From Clostridium punense (lineage in GTDB: Bacteria; Bacillota; Clostridia; Clostridiales; Clostridiaceae), in NCBI RefSeq assembly GCF_017874425.1, contig NZ_JAGGLL010000002.1, positions 174,351 to 238,350 on the forward strand: a stretch of 64,000 nucleotides of DNA. Reading direction: 5' to 3'. Positions 19,565-28,731 of this stretch are shown here, piece by piece. Within the stretch, counting starts at the first letter, position 1. Each line of letters begins with the position of its first letter. A program made the position numbers and the translations under genes. The notes below the pieces were generated by a model that was given only the letters and a program-made list of their open reading frames with translations, was not told where the DNA came from and did no database searches.

Positions 19565-21364
19565 TCAGTTTTTATCGCCAAATATAAGACACTGAGAAAA
19601 TAATTTTTCATACCCTTCTGAAGCCCCAAGTTCCATATAATCCATTTTGCCTGCTAAGGTTTCCATCTCTTGCCTAGCCTTAAGAGACATAAGAGCCATG
19701 TATGCTCCTGTTTTAGAAGAGTTTCCTACATAAACAAGTTTATCTCTTACCGCTTCAGGTAAAATACCTGTCCCTACAAGACTGTCTGCTGGTAAGTGAG
19801 CGCCAAATTGCCCAGCTATCATTACCTTATAAAGCTCGTTCATTTCAATGCCAGCTTGTTTTAACAGGGCATGAAAACCTGATAAGATAGCACCTTTAGC
19901 CAATTGTACTTGTCTAATATCCCCCTGAGTTATTAACAGTTGTTTTGGAGTAGCTCTTAAAACAAATTCTCTCTTTTTCCCGTTTAATTGAATCAAATCA
20001 TAGCGATAATCTGACTCCTCAAGGTTTTCCTTTTTTATAAAGGCTCCATCCTTCTTAACAATTCCTGTTCTAAGTAGCTCTTTCACTACCGCAAGGATAC
20101 CACTTCCACATATTCCTACAGGTTCTTCCTCTCCTATAACCTTAAGTTCTATGCCCTTTTCTGTGATTACCACATCTTCAATAGCACCCTCTGCTGCTCT
20201 CATGCCTGAGCTTATGTTCATTCCTTCTAGGGCAGGTCCTGCTGCACAGGAACAGGAAAGTAACTTCCCCCCCTTAGATAAAACTATCTCTCCATTGGTT
20301 CCAATATCTATAAATAGTACATTTTCCTTGGCTTTATGCAATTCACAAACATAAGCACCAGCAACTATATCTGCTCCAATATAAGAAGAAACAGAAGGAA
20401 GGCAGTATACTCTTGCACCCTTAGCAGCCTTTATGCCAAGGTCCTTTGCTAATATATTTTTTGCTTTTACAAATATAGGGGCATAGGGAGACTTTCCAAT
20501 GGGTGTTGCATCAATACCTAAAAGAAAGTGCATCATGGTACAGTTTGCAGCAATAGTGATTTCGTAAATATTCTCTTTATTCACTTTTGCTTCACTACAT
20601 ACTTCTTTGATTAGTTCATTAATACCCTCAACAATAGTTCTCTGCAACTCTTCTATAGACCCTTCTGGATTTTCTAATTCATAGGTTATTCTAGTTAAAA
20701 CATCTAAGCCAAACTTTTTTTGGGGATTAATTGAGGAAGCTGTAGCTATTTCCTCACCACTACTCATATCAATCAAAGCTGCTACCACTGTTGTAGTTCC
20801 AATGTCAATGGCAACACCATAAAGATGTGCAGTAGTATCTCCTGCTTCAAGAGCAATTAACTCATCTTCATTAAATATCCCAGTTGCAATTCCATAGCTA
20901 CCTTCACATTCCCTTAATATCTGCCAATTAACTTTCTTATTGCCAAGAACCTGACATAAAGAATCCTCAAATGAAATTTGATTATCTAAAGTGGGTTTTT
21001 CTATTTCAAGCACTTTCTTAGAAATTGCTGGTTTAAACTGGAAGTCAGGCATGTAACCTGTAGTAAGTATTTTATGTTTTCTTTCCTTTTGTAGAAGCTC
21101 TATTGTAATATCTTCTTCTGGTACTACCAAACAAGCCAACCTTATACCTGCTTCTATTTCATCTTTTTTTAGTAGCTTTACTTCTGTTGGTGTAAGTTCT
21201 GGAAGCTTTCCCTCCAGCAGTCTAACCTTACATTTTCCACAGGAACCTTTACCATTACAGGGATTATCCACAAAAATGTCATCATCTAATAACAGCTGTA
21301 ACAAGTTTTCTTTTGAACTGTACTCAAAACTCGTACCTAGTTGTTTAATAAAAATCTTAGGCAT
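19565..21364 (-). CDS. Reductive activator of corrinoid proteins (2Fe-2S + ASKHA domain, DUF4445)
   Basis: A 599-residue protein. The N-terminal ferredoxin-like domain has CNGKGSCGKC (about residues 34-43) plus a later Cys in RLACLV, a [2Fe-2S] site. The C-terminal part is an ASKHA ATPase with motifs VAIDIGTTTVVAALID (near residue 183) and LFIDIGTNGEI (near 335). Such proteins use ATP and an electron donor to reduce inactive Co(II) corrinoid back to Co(I). The start at ATG 21364 follows AAGGAG. As last gene of the operon it would keep the corrinoid protein at 22659 active. Confidence 0.92.
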   Translation of the reverse strand: MPKIFIKQLGTSFEYSSKENLLQLLLDDDIFVDNPCNGKGSCGKCKVRLLEGKLPELTPTEVKLLKKDEIEAGIRLACLVVPEEDITIELLQKERKHKILTTGYMPDFQFKPAISKKVLEIEKPTLDNQISFEDSLCQVLGNKKVNWQILRECEGSYGIATGIFNEDELIALEAGDTTAHLYGVAIDIGTTTVVAALIDMSSGEEIATASSINPQKKFGLDVLTRITYELENPEGSIEELQRTIVEGINELIKEVCSEAKVNKENIYEITIAANCTMMHFLLGIDATPIGKSPYAPIFVKAKNILAKDLGIKAAKGARVYCLPSVSSYIGADIVAGAYVCELHKAKENVLFIDIGTNGEIVLSKGGKLLSCSCAAGPALEGMNISSGMRAAEGAIEDVVITEKGIELKVIGEEEPVGICGSGILAVVKELLRTGIVKKDGAFIKKENLEESDYRYDLIQLNGKKREFVLRATPKQLLITQGDIRQVQLAKGAILSGFHALLKQAGIEMNELYKVMIAGQFGAHLPADSLVGTGILPEAVRDKLVYVGNSSKTGAYMALMSLKARQEMETLAGKMDYMELGASEGYEKLFSQCLIFGDKN

Positions 21365-21436
21365 TAATTCTACCATCTCCTTTTTAATAACAAACAAGCT
21401 CATATACTTTAACATCTTTAGAAGCTATTTATACTC

Positions 21437-21513
21437 TAACCTAAGTATGTTGGTAACCAAAACTCTTGGCAAAAAACTACTTATTAACCAAGGATTTTGG
21501 TTAGGTTATAGTA
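21437..21513 (-). other. Intercistronic hairpin before the activator gene
   Basis: Within the 199-base gap, arms CTAACC/GGTTA, AACCAAAA/TTTTGGTT and CTTGG/CCAAG nest into one long stem. There is no T-run after it, so it may set mRNA stability or partial read-through between the methyltransferase and activator genes. Confidence 0.45.
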
Positions 21514-21563
21514 ATTGCTCTCAGCTATCAACTTCTTATTGAAGCTCTACAACCTTTATTCTT

Positions 21564-22577
21564 CTAAACTATTACTAAAGCGTCAAGCATTGCCTTAACA
21601 TTTTTAAGAGGGGATTTCATCCCAAGACCACAGGCAGGAGATATTATATTAACTCCGTCTTTGACACATTTTTGAGTTAACTCCGAAACTTTTTTAGGTT
21701 CCCCAAATTCAATTGCATAGGTACTTACATTACCCATTAGCAATCTATCTCCAAGATTTTTTCTTGCTTCACTTATACTCACAATAGAGTCAAAGCTTAG
21801 CACATCACTTTTGATTTTATTCACTTCTTTATATACACTCTTCATTTGTCCACATATGTGTACAATAGTTTTTATATTTTCCTCTTGTATACTCTCTACA
21901 AGTTTATTAAGATATTTTACTGCAAATTCATCAAAAAACTTTGGCCCTAAAATTTCACCTGTTCCACTAGGATCAGAAATAGCAATTATGTCTGCTCCTG
22001 CTTCTATTTGCTTTTTTGCAAATAAAATTAATTGGTCTGTTACATAGTCAAGATATTTATGAGCTTCTTCATTATTTTTTCTAAGTTCTTTATAAAATAC
22101 TACTGGTTCCATCACTGAACTAGCAGTACTTATTGGCCCTGTTAAATTTCCTATGATAGGAACCTCATTGTTTTTTGATTTTAATAATTTAATTGCATCA
22201 ATTACTACTTTACCTCTTCCTTCTTCAAAACTAATTTTAGGAAGCTTTGTCCATTCTTTTACAGAAGCTATTGCATACTCCACCACATGAGGTTCATATA
22301 TGTTTGTCCCCATATTCACTGATGCTCCGAACTCTTCTGCCTCAATAGTCATACAAAAAGGAACTCCATAATTTTCAAAGCATCCCTTTTCATATACTGC
22401 AGTAGCTAAATCAGCCATAATTTTAGGATTGCTGTGAGCTTTTGAAAAATCTATTCCAAGTTCCTCGATTACTTCAGTTGTAACCATATTCATCATGCCT
22501 CCAGGACAAATACAAGGCAATCTATCAATTTGTTCTCTGTTAAAAACCTTATTTAATCGTTCTCTTGGCGATATCAT
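21564..22577 (-). CDS. UroD/MtaA-family methyltransferase 1 of the corrinoid operon
   Basis: A 337-residue UroD-fold methyltransferase starting MISPRERLNKVFNREQIDRLP. Zinc ligands are intact: VHICGQM (near residue 240) and SPACGLGM (near residue 317). Family members move methyl groups between a substrate and protein-bound corrinoid. It directly follows the corrinoid protein gene (81-base gap), so it is a natural partner. Its substrate cannot be deduced from sequence. Confidence 0.88.
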   Translation of the reverse strand: MISPRERLNKVFNREQIDRLPCICPGGMMNMVTTEVIEELGIDFSKAHSNPKIMADLATAVYEKGCFENYGVPFCMTIEAEEFGASVNMGTNIYEPHVVEYAIASVKEWTKLPKISFEEGRGKVVIDAIKLLKSKNNEVPIIGNLTGPISTASSVMEPVVFYKELRKNNEEAHKYLDYVTDQLILFAKKQIEAGADIIAISDPSGTGEILGPKFFDEFAVKYLNKLVESIQEENIKTIVHICGQMKSVYKEVNKIKSDVLSFDSIVSISEARKNLGDRLLMGNVSTYAIEFGEPKKVSELTQKCVKDGVNIISPACGLGMKSPLKNVKAMLDALVIV

Positions 22578-22658
22578 AATACATCCTTCTTTCTAAGCTA
22601 TATTAAGCTGTGCTTCTCTTTCATCATAGTTCAACACTAAGTTTCAACCTGCAACCTT

Positions 22659-23315
22659 TTAAGCTATATTCAGTAACCTTTTTGCTAATTTTACAGCTTC
22701 TACTGCATTGGATGAATATCCATCTGCACCTATAGTATCTGCAAATTTTTGTGAAATTGGTCCACCACCTATAATCACTTTAACTTGTTCTCTAATTCCT
22801 GCTTCCTTTAATAATTCAATAACCTTACCCATTCCTGCCATAGTTGTTGTCATTAAGGTTGACATGCACACAAGAGAAGCATCAACTTCTTTAGCTTTCT
22901 CTACAAAACTTTGAAGTGAAACGTCCCTTCCTAAATCAATCATCTCAAATCCAGCAGTTTCTAGCATAATCTTTACTAGATTTTTCCCAATATCATGGGT
23001 ATCTCCTTCTACAACCCCAATTACTGCTTTAGGTTTGCTGCTTCCTTCTTCTTCTTTAGGAAGGTGTGGTCTTAATATTGATAGCCCTTCATACATTGCA
23101 TCTGAGCATAGTAATACATCCGTTACAAAATACTCCTCATCTTCATATAATTGACTTGCACGATTCATACCATCTACAAGGCCCTCCATAATACCATCAA
23201 AGGCTGGATACTTTGCTTCTACAAATTCCTCACAAGCTTCTATTACCTGTTCTTCTTCCATTTCTACTACACCATCTGATAATCTTTTTAATAACTGTTC
23301 TTTTGATGTTGTCAT
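22659..23315 (-). CDS. Corrinoid (B12-binding) methyl-carrier protein, MtaC/MtbC-like
   Basis: A 218-residue two-domain protein. The N-terminal helical cap domain (residues 1-85) is followed by a B12-binding Rossmann domain with GDTHDIGKN (about residues 104-112), where the His is the lower axial cobalt ligand, and later SLVCMSTLMTTTM and IIGGGPIS motifs. It is the shared methyl carrier for the flanking methyltransferases; being a single copy among three transferases, it is the hub of the system. Confidence 0.94.
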   Translation of the reverse strand: MTTSKEQLLKRLSDGVVEMEEEQVIEACEEFVEAKYPAFDGIMEGLVDGMNRASQLYEDEEYFVTDVLLCSDAMYEGLSILRPHLPKEEEGSSKPKAVIGVVEGDTHDIGKNLVKIMLETAGFEMIDLGRDVSLQSFVEKAKEVDASLVCMSTLMTTTMAGMGKVIELLKEAGIREQVKVIIGGGPISQKFADTIGADGYSSNAVEAVKLAKRLLNIA

Positions 23316-23364
23316 TACTTACCCTCCATTTATCAAATAATTTTTAAGTTCATATTTTACATTT

Positions 23365-24435
23365 TTACATGAAATTTTTAGGATCTACTGGCCATTTTCC
23401 ATATTTTCTAGCTGAAGCCATGAATTGATCAATATTCTCTAAAGGAACACTTCCTGAAAGGTCGCAGCCAGATGCTAAAATATAGCCACACGGACTGTCA
23501 TAAGCCTTTTGTATGCATGTTTTTACTGCAGAGTCCACTTCTTCAGTACTTCCTAAGATTAGAACTTCCACGGGATCTACATTTCCAAGAATGGGAACTT
23601 TATCTCCAACCACTTGTTTTGTATAAGCTAAATCAACTCTATTATCTATACTTAACATATCGCAGCCTGATTTCACCATATCACCTACTATTGATGTGGT
23701 ATCTCCGCAAATATGATAGCAAACCATACCTTTTGCCTCATGAATATCCTTCATTAAATCTATAGTGTAAGGTAGTACAAATTCCAAATACTGTTTTCTA
23801 TTTAGAATTGTTCCTGATGCTATTGGATCACAAAGTAATATCAGAGCTCCACGTTTTATAAACTCTCTATATATGGGCTTTAATGCTTCTGTGCAAAACT
23901 TAACTAACTCATGTACCTTCTCTGGGTTCTTTCTAGTTGCTCTTAAAAGATTCTCTGTTTTATAAATACTTGCAGCTGCAGTAAAAGGGCCCGATATTAA
24001 AACTCCTGTTGGAACTTCTTTTCCTAACTTATCAATTAATATTTCTGTTGCCTCAATATGTAACTGAAAGGCCTTATCATTTTTCAGCTCTAGCTTCGAC
24101 TTATCAAGCTTATCTATATCATTCAAATCCTCTAAAACATATTCCATAATTGCAGGTACATCATTCTCTGGGTTATTCATCTTACTCCCCAGTGCCATAC
24201 CTACTCCATGTAACCCATATTCAACAACTAATAAATCATTTCCAAATCTTTCATAACAAGCCATTTGTGCTTTAGCTTCATTTAAAGCACTACTTCTTTT
24301 CTCTTTATGGGTCATTCCTAATGCTAGTCCAGACATAGAGCAAGCTACAGGCATTGCCATTATCCTATCCATAGGTTTTCCTGTCATAAAGGCATTTAAC
24401 CTTTCAATCGGAGTCATTTTATCATCCTTATGCAT
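23365..24435 (-). CDS. UroD/MtaA-family methyltransferase 2 of the corrinoid operon
   Basis: A 356-residue protein with the family start MTPIERLNAFMTGKPMDRIM. Zinc signature CYHICGDT (near residue 245) and LASGCDLSG (near residue 328) are both present. It is closer in style to the stand-alone copy at 8109 than to the other two in the operon. The ATG at 24435 follows AAGGAG by ten bases; an in-frame TTG lies six bases earlier. It lies 49 bases before the corrinoid gene. Confidence 0.88.
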   Translation of the reverse strand: MHKDDKMTPIERLNAFMTGKPMDRIMAMPVACSMSGLALGMTHKEKRSSALNEAKAQMACYERFGNDLLVVEYGLHGVGMALGSKMNNPENDVPAIMEYVLEDLNDIDKLDKSKLELKNDKAFQLHIEATEILIDKLGKEVPTGVLISGPFTAAASIYKTENLLRATRKNPEKVHELVKFCTEALKPIYREFIKRGALILLCDPIASGTILNRKQYLEFVLPYTIDLMKDIHEAKGMVCYHICGDTTSIVGDMVKSGCDMLSIDNRVDLAYTKQVVGDKVPILGNVDPVEVLILGSTEEVDSAVKTCIQKAYDSPCGYILASGCDLSGSVPLENIDQFMASARKYGKWPVDPKNFM

Positions 24436-24476
24436 ATACAACCATCTCCTTTTCTTTCTAAAATTTATTATTTTAT

Positions 24477-25346
24477 TTAAAGCAATTCGAGAGCTTTAAT
24501 ATTTCCCTCTTTTAACTTAAAATCTTTATTTTTCATGCATGTTTGCCCAATAAATTTTGCTAAGCCAATAGCCTTAATGCAGCCTTCCTCATAATTTGTA
24601 GGTGCTCCTATAGAAACATCCTTCCACATAGCTTTATCTGTTCCTAGTAGTGCAAAAGTAGTTTTGGGACAAAGTACTATTACCATTTCTTTATCTATGA
24701 TTTTATCCATTCTCTTAAACAAAGGATAAGTAAACATTTCTACTACTTGTTCTGCAAATTTTGGCCCAAGTATATTTAAACCTCCTGAGGAATCAGCATA
24801 GCTAATGATATTTACTCCTGATTTTTTCGCTTCTTCTATAAATCTAATTATTTCATTCTGAAATTTATCAAAGACTTCTCTAATTAACTCTGGATTTTTC
24901 CTGAAGGTTTTAAATACAGCTGTTGGTTCAATTAAAACATTCATAATTGTAAAGGGTCCTGAAACATTTAAGACTACATTTTCCCCTTGTTCTCTTAATG
25001 ACTTACAAGCCTTCAAAACTTCAGATATCCTCCCTTTTGAGAAATCAATTTTGGGTAATGCTAACAATTCTTCTGTAGTTGTACAAATATATTCCTTAGC
25101 TCTTGGCCCTATATTCTCATCCCCAAGATTAACTTTTCCTCCAAGTGCTTCTCCTTCTACAGTATGACAAAATGGCAGTTCGCAAAGGTTGGACTTATAG
25201 TAATTTTTAAGTTCTTTGGCAAGTGACACCATACTATCCCACTTTACATAAGCATCTGGAAACTTTAAACCAGTTTTCTCAATTACCTCTTTACTAATTC
25301 CCTGTTCATTGCCATATGTACATTTATAATCAATTATTTTGCCCAT
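24477..25346 (-). CDS. UroD-family methyltransferase 3, short and lacking the zinc-site histidine
   Basis: A 289-residue member, about 50 residues shorter at the N-terminus than its paralogs. The usual HICG signature is replaced by VIVLCPKTTF (near residue 225): the Cys remains but His is lost. A late Cys occurs in GQTCMKNK. Middle segments such as VSGPFTIMNVLIEPTAVF and ISYADSSGGLNILGPKF keep the fold. It overlaps the CobW gene by 13 bases, with GGGGG upstream of the ATG. It may bind another metal, bind zinc differently, or be a regulatory or structural partner. Confidence 0.82.
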   Translation of the reverse strand: MGKIIDYKCTYGNEQGISKEVIEKTGLKFPDAYVKWDSMVSLAKELKNYYKSNLCELPFCHTVEGEALGGKVNLGDENIGPRAKEYICTTTEELLALPKIDFSKGRISEVLKACKSLREQGENVVLNVSGPFTIMNVLIEPTAVFKTFRKNPELIREVFDKFQNEIIRFIEEAKKSGVNIISYADSSGGLNILGPKFAEQVVEMFTYPLFKRMDKIIDKEMVIVLCPKTTFALLGTDKAMWKDVSIGAPTNYEEGCIKAIGLAKFIGQTCMKNKDFKLKEGNIKALELL

Positions 25347-26275
25347 GGTGCTACCCCCAATTTACTAACAAATTTTCTTAATATTTTAGTCTTCTGTAGA
25401 TTAGTTCCAATTACAGTCACTTTTGTTGTTTTCACAGCATTTAAGTACTCCCAATGATAATGGTGCGGAGTATAATCAAAGTAAACTAACTCTTTTGTAG
25501 ATAGCTGAATAATTCCTTTTGCCCTTACAATAAAACCAAATTCCTTTTGATTAAAAAAATTAGGCATTGTAGCTATTTCTTCTTTTGTAAAAGCTTTTAG
25601 CTTGTCTACGCAGAAAGTTTGAAATCTCTTGTTAGCTGCTATAAAATCAGGCCTATCCCTTAACTGAATTTCATAAGCTTCCATGCTGTTTATTATTTCA
25701 ATAATTTCCTCCCCTGATAAGGAAATCCATGGCTCTTTAAAAATAGTTGCCCTAGAATTTACTAAGCTTATTTCTTCAATAATATCTTCAATTTCGCTAT
25801 CCATCCTATTTTCAAAATGACTTAAGAAAATCATCTGAGCATTTTGGATTTGATCTAAGTAAAAACTACCAAAATTCTCACAATAATCTCTAAAGGCACT
25901 TACATCTACAATAGTAATTACATTCTTAATCTTTATATCTAAGCCAGAGTTTGAAGAAACTTTATTACAAATCTTTAGTACATCTGATAAACTACTTACC
26001 CCAGAAGGTTCAATAAATATGTTATCTGGTATATACTCTAAAGCTAACTCTTCCAAGGCTTTTTTAAAATTTTCTGTCACCGTACAACAAATACATCCTG
26101 AATAAATCTCTTTAATCTGAAGGCTATGATTTATTAAATCTCCATCAATGCCAATATTTCCAAATTCATTTTCAATTAAAGAATTTTTCCCTTGCATAAC
26201 TGGAATTAGCTTATTCAAAAATGTTGTCTTTCCACAGCCTAAAAAACCTGAAATGATATTTATATATACACTCAT
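25334..26275 (-). CDS. CobW/COG0523-family GTPase metallochaperone
   Basis: A 313-residue G3E GTPase. Walker A GFLGCGKTTFLNKL is at residues 9-22, the metal motif CICC at about 61-64, and GTPase motifs EPSGVSSLSDV and TIVDVSAF follow. The C-terminal CobW_C-type domain is shorter. The family delivers zinc or helps insert cobalt-type metals. As first gene of the operon, overlapping a zinc-type methyltransferase gene, it may supply zinc to the UroD-fold enzymes or serve the corrinoid. ATG preceded by AGGGAGGG. Confidence 0.88.
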   Translation of the reverse strand: MSVYINIISGFLGCGKTTFLNKLIPVMQGKNSLIENEFGNIGIDGDLINHSLQIKEIYSGCICCTVTENFKKALEELALEYIPDNIFIEPSGVSSLSDVLKICNKVSSNSGLDIKIKNVITIVDVSAFRDYCENFGSFYLDQIQNAQMIFLSHFENRMDSEIEDIIEEISLVNSRATIFKEPWISLSGEEIIEIINSMEAYEIQLRDRPDFIAANKRFQTFCVDKLKAFTKEEIATMPNFFNQKEFGFIVRAKGIIQLSTKELVYFDYTPHHYHWEYLNAVKTTKVTVIGTNLQKTKILRKFVSKLGVAPWAK

Positions 26276-26561
26276 TAAGACCCTCCCTACTGAGTTTGTT
26301 TCACATTATATATGTAAGAAATATATCTAACTTTGATGATTTTATAATTTAAAACAGAGCACATAATTACTCCTATTGTATTCCTTCATTTTATGTCAGT
26401 CTAATATTAATTTAAGATAGATAAAGTTTAGCAATTACATTTATCTATAATAGAATATATGATTTATGCAGTAATAGTTTTTTGTAATCACTTCAAATGC
26501 TGATAAGTTATCTCACCCCCTGTTCCCTAGTCATTAAACTTAATAAAACTATGATAAAAAC

Positions 26562-26612
26562 AAAAGGGATTATTTAGTAATGCTTATTTACGCATTACTA
26601 AATAATCCCTTT
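26562..26612 (-). terminator. Terminator of the SDR gene
   Basis: Near-perfect 21-bp stem starting AAAGGGATTATTTAGTAATG with an 8-base loop and a following TTTTGTTTTT on the minus strand. No cobalamin riboswitch was recognised in the 26276-26798 gap that precedes the corrinoid operon. Confidence 0.8.
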
Positions 26613-26798
26613 AATTTTGTTGCAGCCTTAGTTTTTTTGAAAATTAAGATTGCAACTTTTAACTAAATTATTTCTTAAATCTTTTGATATTAAAATTGAG
26701 CATACTTTACTAAAAAGAATAATGAATTTTAGTAAGCATCCAACTAATTACATCCTTAATTATAAATGTATGGACTTTGCATAACTTACTTGCTAAGA

Positions 26799-27536
26799 CT
26801 ATGTGCGGAAAATACCGTCTATAGTTAAAGTTTGTCCTGTTATGTAATTAGCCTTTTCAGATGCTAAGAACACAGCTGCTGCCCCAACTTCTTCTGGCTT
26901 TCCAAGACGAGCTGCAAATACACTGCTTTTTATCCATGTTTTTATATCTTCTGGAAGAGCTGCTACCATGTCTGTTTCAATTGGTCCTGGGCATATTGCA
27001 TTTACATTGATTCCCTTAGAAGCTAAATCTCTTGCTAAAGTTTTGGTTAAACCAATAAGTGCTGCTTTTGAAGATGCATAAGCTGAGCTTCCAGAGGCTC
27101 CTGTTGCAGCACTAGTTGAAGACATGAATATAATACTTCCTGAGTTTTTCTCTAATAAATAAGGTACTACTAGTTTTGACATATAGAAAGGTCCATAGGT
27201 ATTCACCTTCATAACTTGATCAAATTGCTCAAGGGTAGTATCCATAATTGAACCATTGGTTTCTATACCTGCATTATTGACAAGTACATCAATACGTCCA
27301 AACTTCTCAATAGTAGCTTTAACTAACTTTTCGCATTCCTCATATTTTGAAACATCAGCTTGAACAGCTAAAACTTCTGCACCAAGAGATTTGCATTTGT
27401 CAGAAACCTCCTTAGCACGTTCCACATTACTATTGCAATGGATAACCACATTATATCCAGCTTCTGCAAATTCCGTAGCACAAGCAGCACCAATACCTCT
27501 AGACGAGCCTGTTATAATAACTACTTTTTTATCCAT
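26799..27536 (-). CDS. Short-chain dehydrogenase/reductase, FabG-like
   Basis: A 245-residue SDR. Cofactor motif TGSSRGIGAA (residues 9-18), NNAGIE (about 87-92), the catalytic Ser in MSSTSAATG and YASSK (about 152-156) are all present, and the C-terminus YITGQTLTIDG is FabG-like. It reduces a keto group or oxidises an alcohol with NAD(P)(H); the substrate is not evident. It is divergent from the TetR gene at 28017 across a 480-base gap, in which no gene was seen. It is monocistronic with its own terminator. Confidence 0.9.
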   Translation of the reverse strand: MDKKVVIITGSSRGIGAACATEFAEAGYNVVIHCNSNVERAKEVSDKCKSLGAEVLAVQADVSKYEECEKLVKATIEKFGRIDVLVNNAGIETNGSIMDTTLEQFDQVMKVNTYGPFYMSKLVVPYLLEKNSGSIIFMSSTSAATGASGSSAYASSKAALIGLTKTLARDLASKGINVNAICPGPIETDMVAALPEDIKTWIKSSVFAARLGKPEEVGAAAVFLASEKANYITGQTLTIDGIFRT

Positions 27537-28016
27537 AATCTTTAATCTTCCCTTCGTTTTATCAATTTTTTACTAGACTAGCTTAGTTAATTTTTAATTA
27601 TTTTATTAGTTACATATTTAACATTATTTTCAGTTAAATATGTTTATTTTCTTCTTTTTTCATTATCACAGCACTGTTTTTAGGATATTTCTATAAAAAC
27701 ATTATAGAATATTTAACAATCTAAATCAATATGTTTAAAACAATTTATTTGAATTCTTATAATTTAAAACTAAAAATCAACAAGGTAGCTAGAAATTTAG
27801 AAAGGCTATATAATATAGATAAACTGTCTCTTAGTTCAATCTATATTTAACAAAATGATGACTGAAATCACAAAAATTATAGATACTCAATGGTAAATTG
27901 ACCTTGACTACCCCTTTTGAAGAAATAAACCTATAATAACAAGTAAATACACACTGAATTATGGTTCTATATAATAGAAAAATATATTTTATTTACCACA
28001 GAATGGAGGAATACTT

Positions 28017-28583
28017 ATGGCACAAACAACTAAAAAGGCACTAGCTGCCTCACTTAAAAAGTTATTATCTCAAAAATCCATGGACAAAATCACTGTTATT
28101 GATATTGTTGAGGACTGTGAAGTTAATAGGCAAACCTTTTATTATCATTTTAAAGATATATACGATCTTGTTGAATGGATTTATACTGTGGAAGCTTCAA
28201 AAGCCCTTGGTGATAAGAAAACTTATGATACCTGGCAACAAGGTTTTATGAACATTTTTAACTATGTACTTGAAAATAAATCCTTTGTAAAAAACACCTA
28301 TCATTCTCTTAGCAGAGAGCATCTCGAAAACTATCTTTATAATGAAACCTATAATCTTTTGATTGGTGTTATTGAAGAAAAAGCTGCTGGAATGAATGTA
28401 AGAGAAGAAGATAAGGCATTTATTGCACACTTTTATAAATATGCTTTTGTAGGACTCGTGCTAGAGTGGATTGGCAGGGGGATGAAGGAAGATCCCACTA
28501 CCATCATTGAAAGAGTAAGCATTGTAACCCATGGAGATATAATAAAATCTCTAGAAAATTTTAAAACTCATAATAAATTTTAG
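28017..28583 (+). CDS. TetR-family regulator upstream of oleate hydratase
   Basis: A 188-residue regulator with an N-terminal helix-turn-helix (about residues 22-50; VIDIVEDCEVNRQTFYYHFKD) and a TetR_C_8-type C-terminal ligand domain ending in a helix with LEWIGRGMKEDP. ATG preceded by GGAGGA. It lies 148 bases before the oleate hydratase gene in the same direction, so it is probably a fatty-acid-responsive repressor of that gene. That link is inferred. Confidence 0.87.
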   Translation: MAQTTKKALAASLKKLLSQKSMDKITVIDIVEDCEVNRQTFYYHFKDIYDLVEWIYTVEASKALGDKKTYDTWQQGFMNIFNYVLENKSFVKNTYHSLSREHLENYLYNETYNLLIGVIEEKAAGMNVREEDKAFIAHFYKYAFVGLVLEWIGRGMKEDPTTIIERVSIVTHGDIIKSLENFKTHNKF

Positions 28584-28660
28584 ACAAACAGTGCCTAGTG
28601 TATAAAATTTTTACAATATAACCTTTATGTCAAAACTCTAAACAAGGCACTATTATTGTC
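28583..28660 (+). other. Inverted repeat between TetR gene and oleate hydratase promoter
   Basis: Arms GACAA-AGTGCCT (from 28583; AGTGCCT at 28590-28596) and AGGCACT-TTGTC (28645-28660) enclose a 48-base AT-rich loop. It ends just before the -35 of the next promoter. It may be a weak terminator of the TetR gene or a pair of operator half-sites. Confidence 0.35.
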
Positions 28661-28662
28661 TA

Positions 28663-28691
28663 TTGTTGATAGCTCTAAAAATTTCTATTAT
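28663..28691 (+). promoter_or_regulatory. Predicted promoter of the oleate hydratase gene
   Basis: A -35 TTGTTG (28663-28668) and -10 TATTAT (28686-28691) are separated by exactly 17 bases, and the gene starts about 40 bases downstream with a GGGGGG-type ribosome binding site. Confidence 0.5.
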
Positions 28692-28731
28692 ATATACATG
28701 AAGTAAATATATTTATTAGGGGGTACTTATA

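Noticed and set aside
26276..26798. Cobalamin riboswitch ahead of the corrinoid operon
   Set aside because: I looked for a B12-box-like element on the minus strand and saw none; only the SDR terminator and AT-rich DNA are present.
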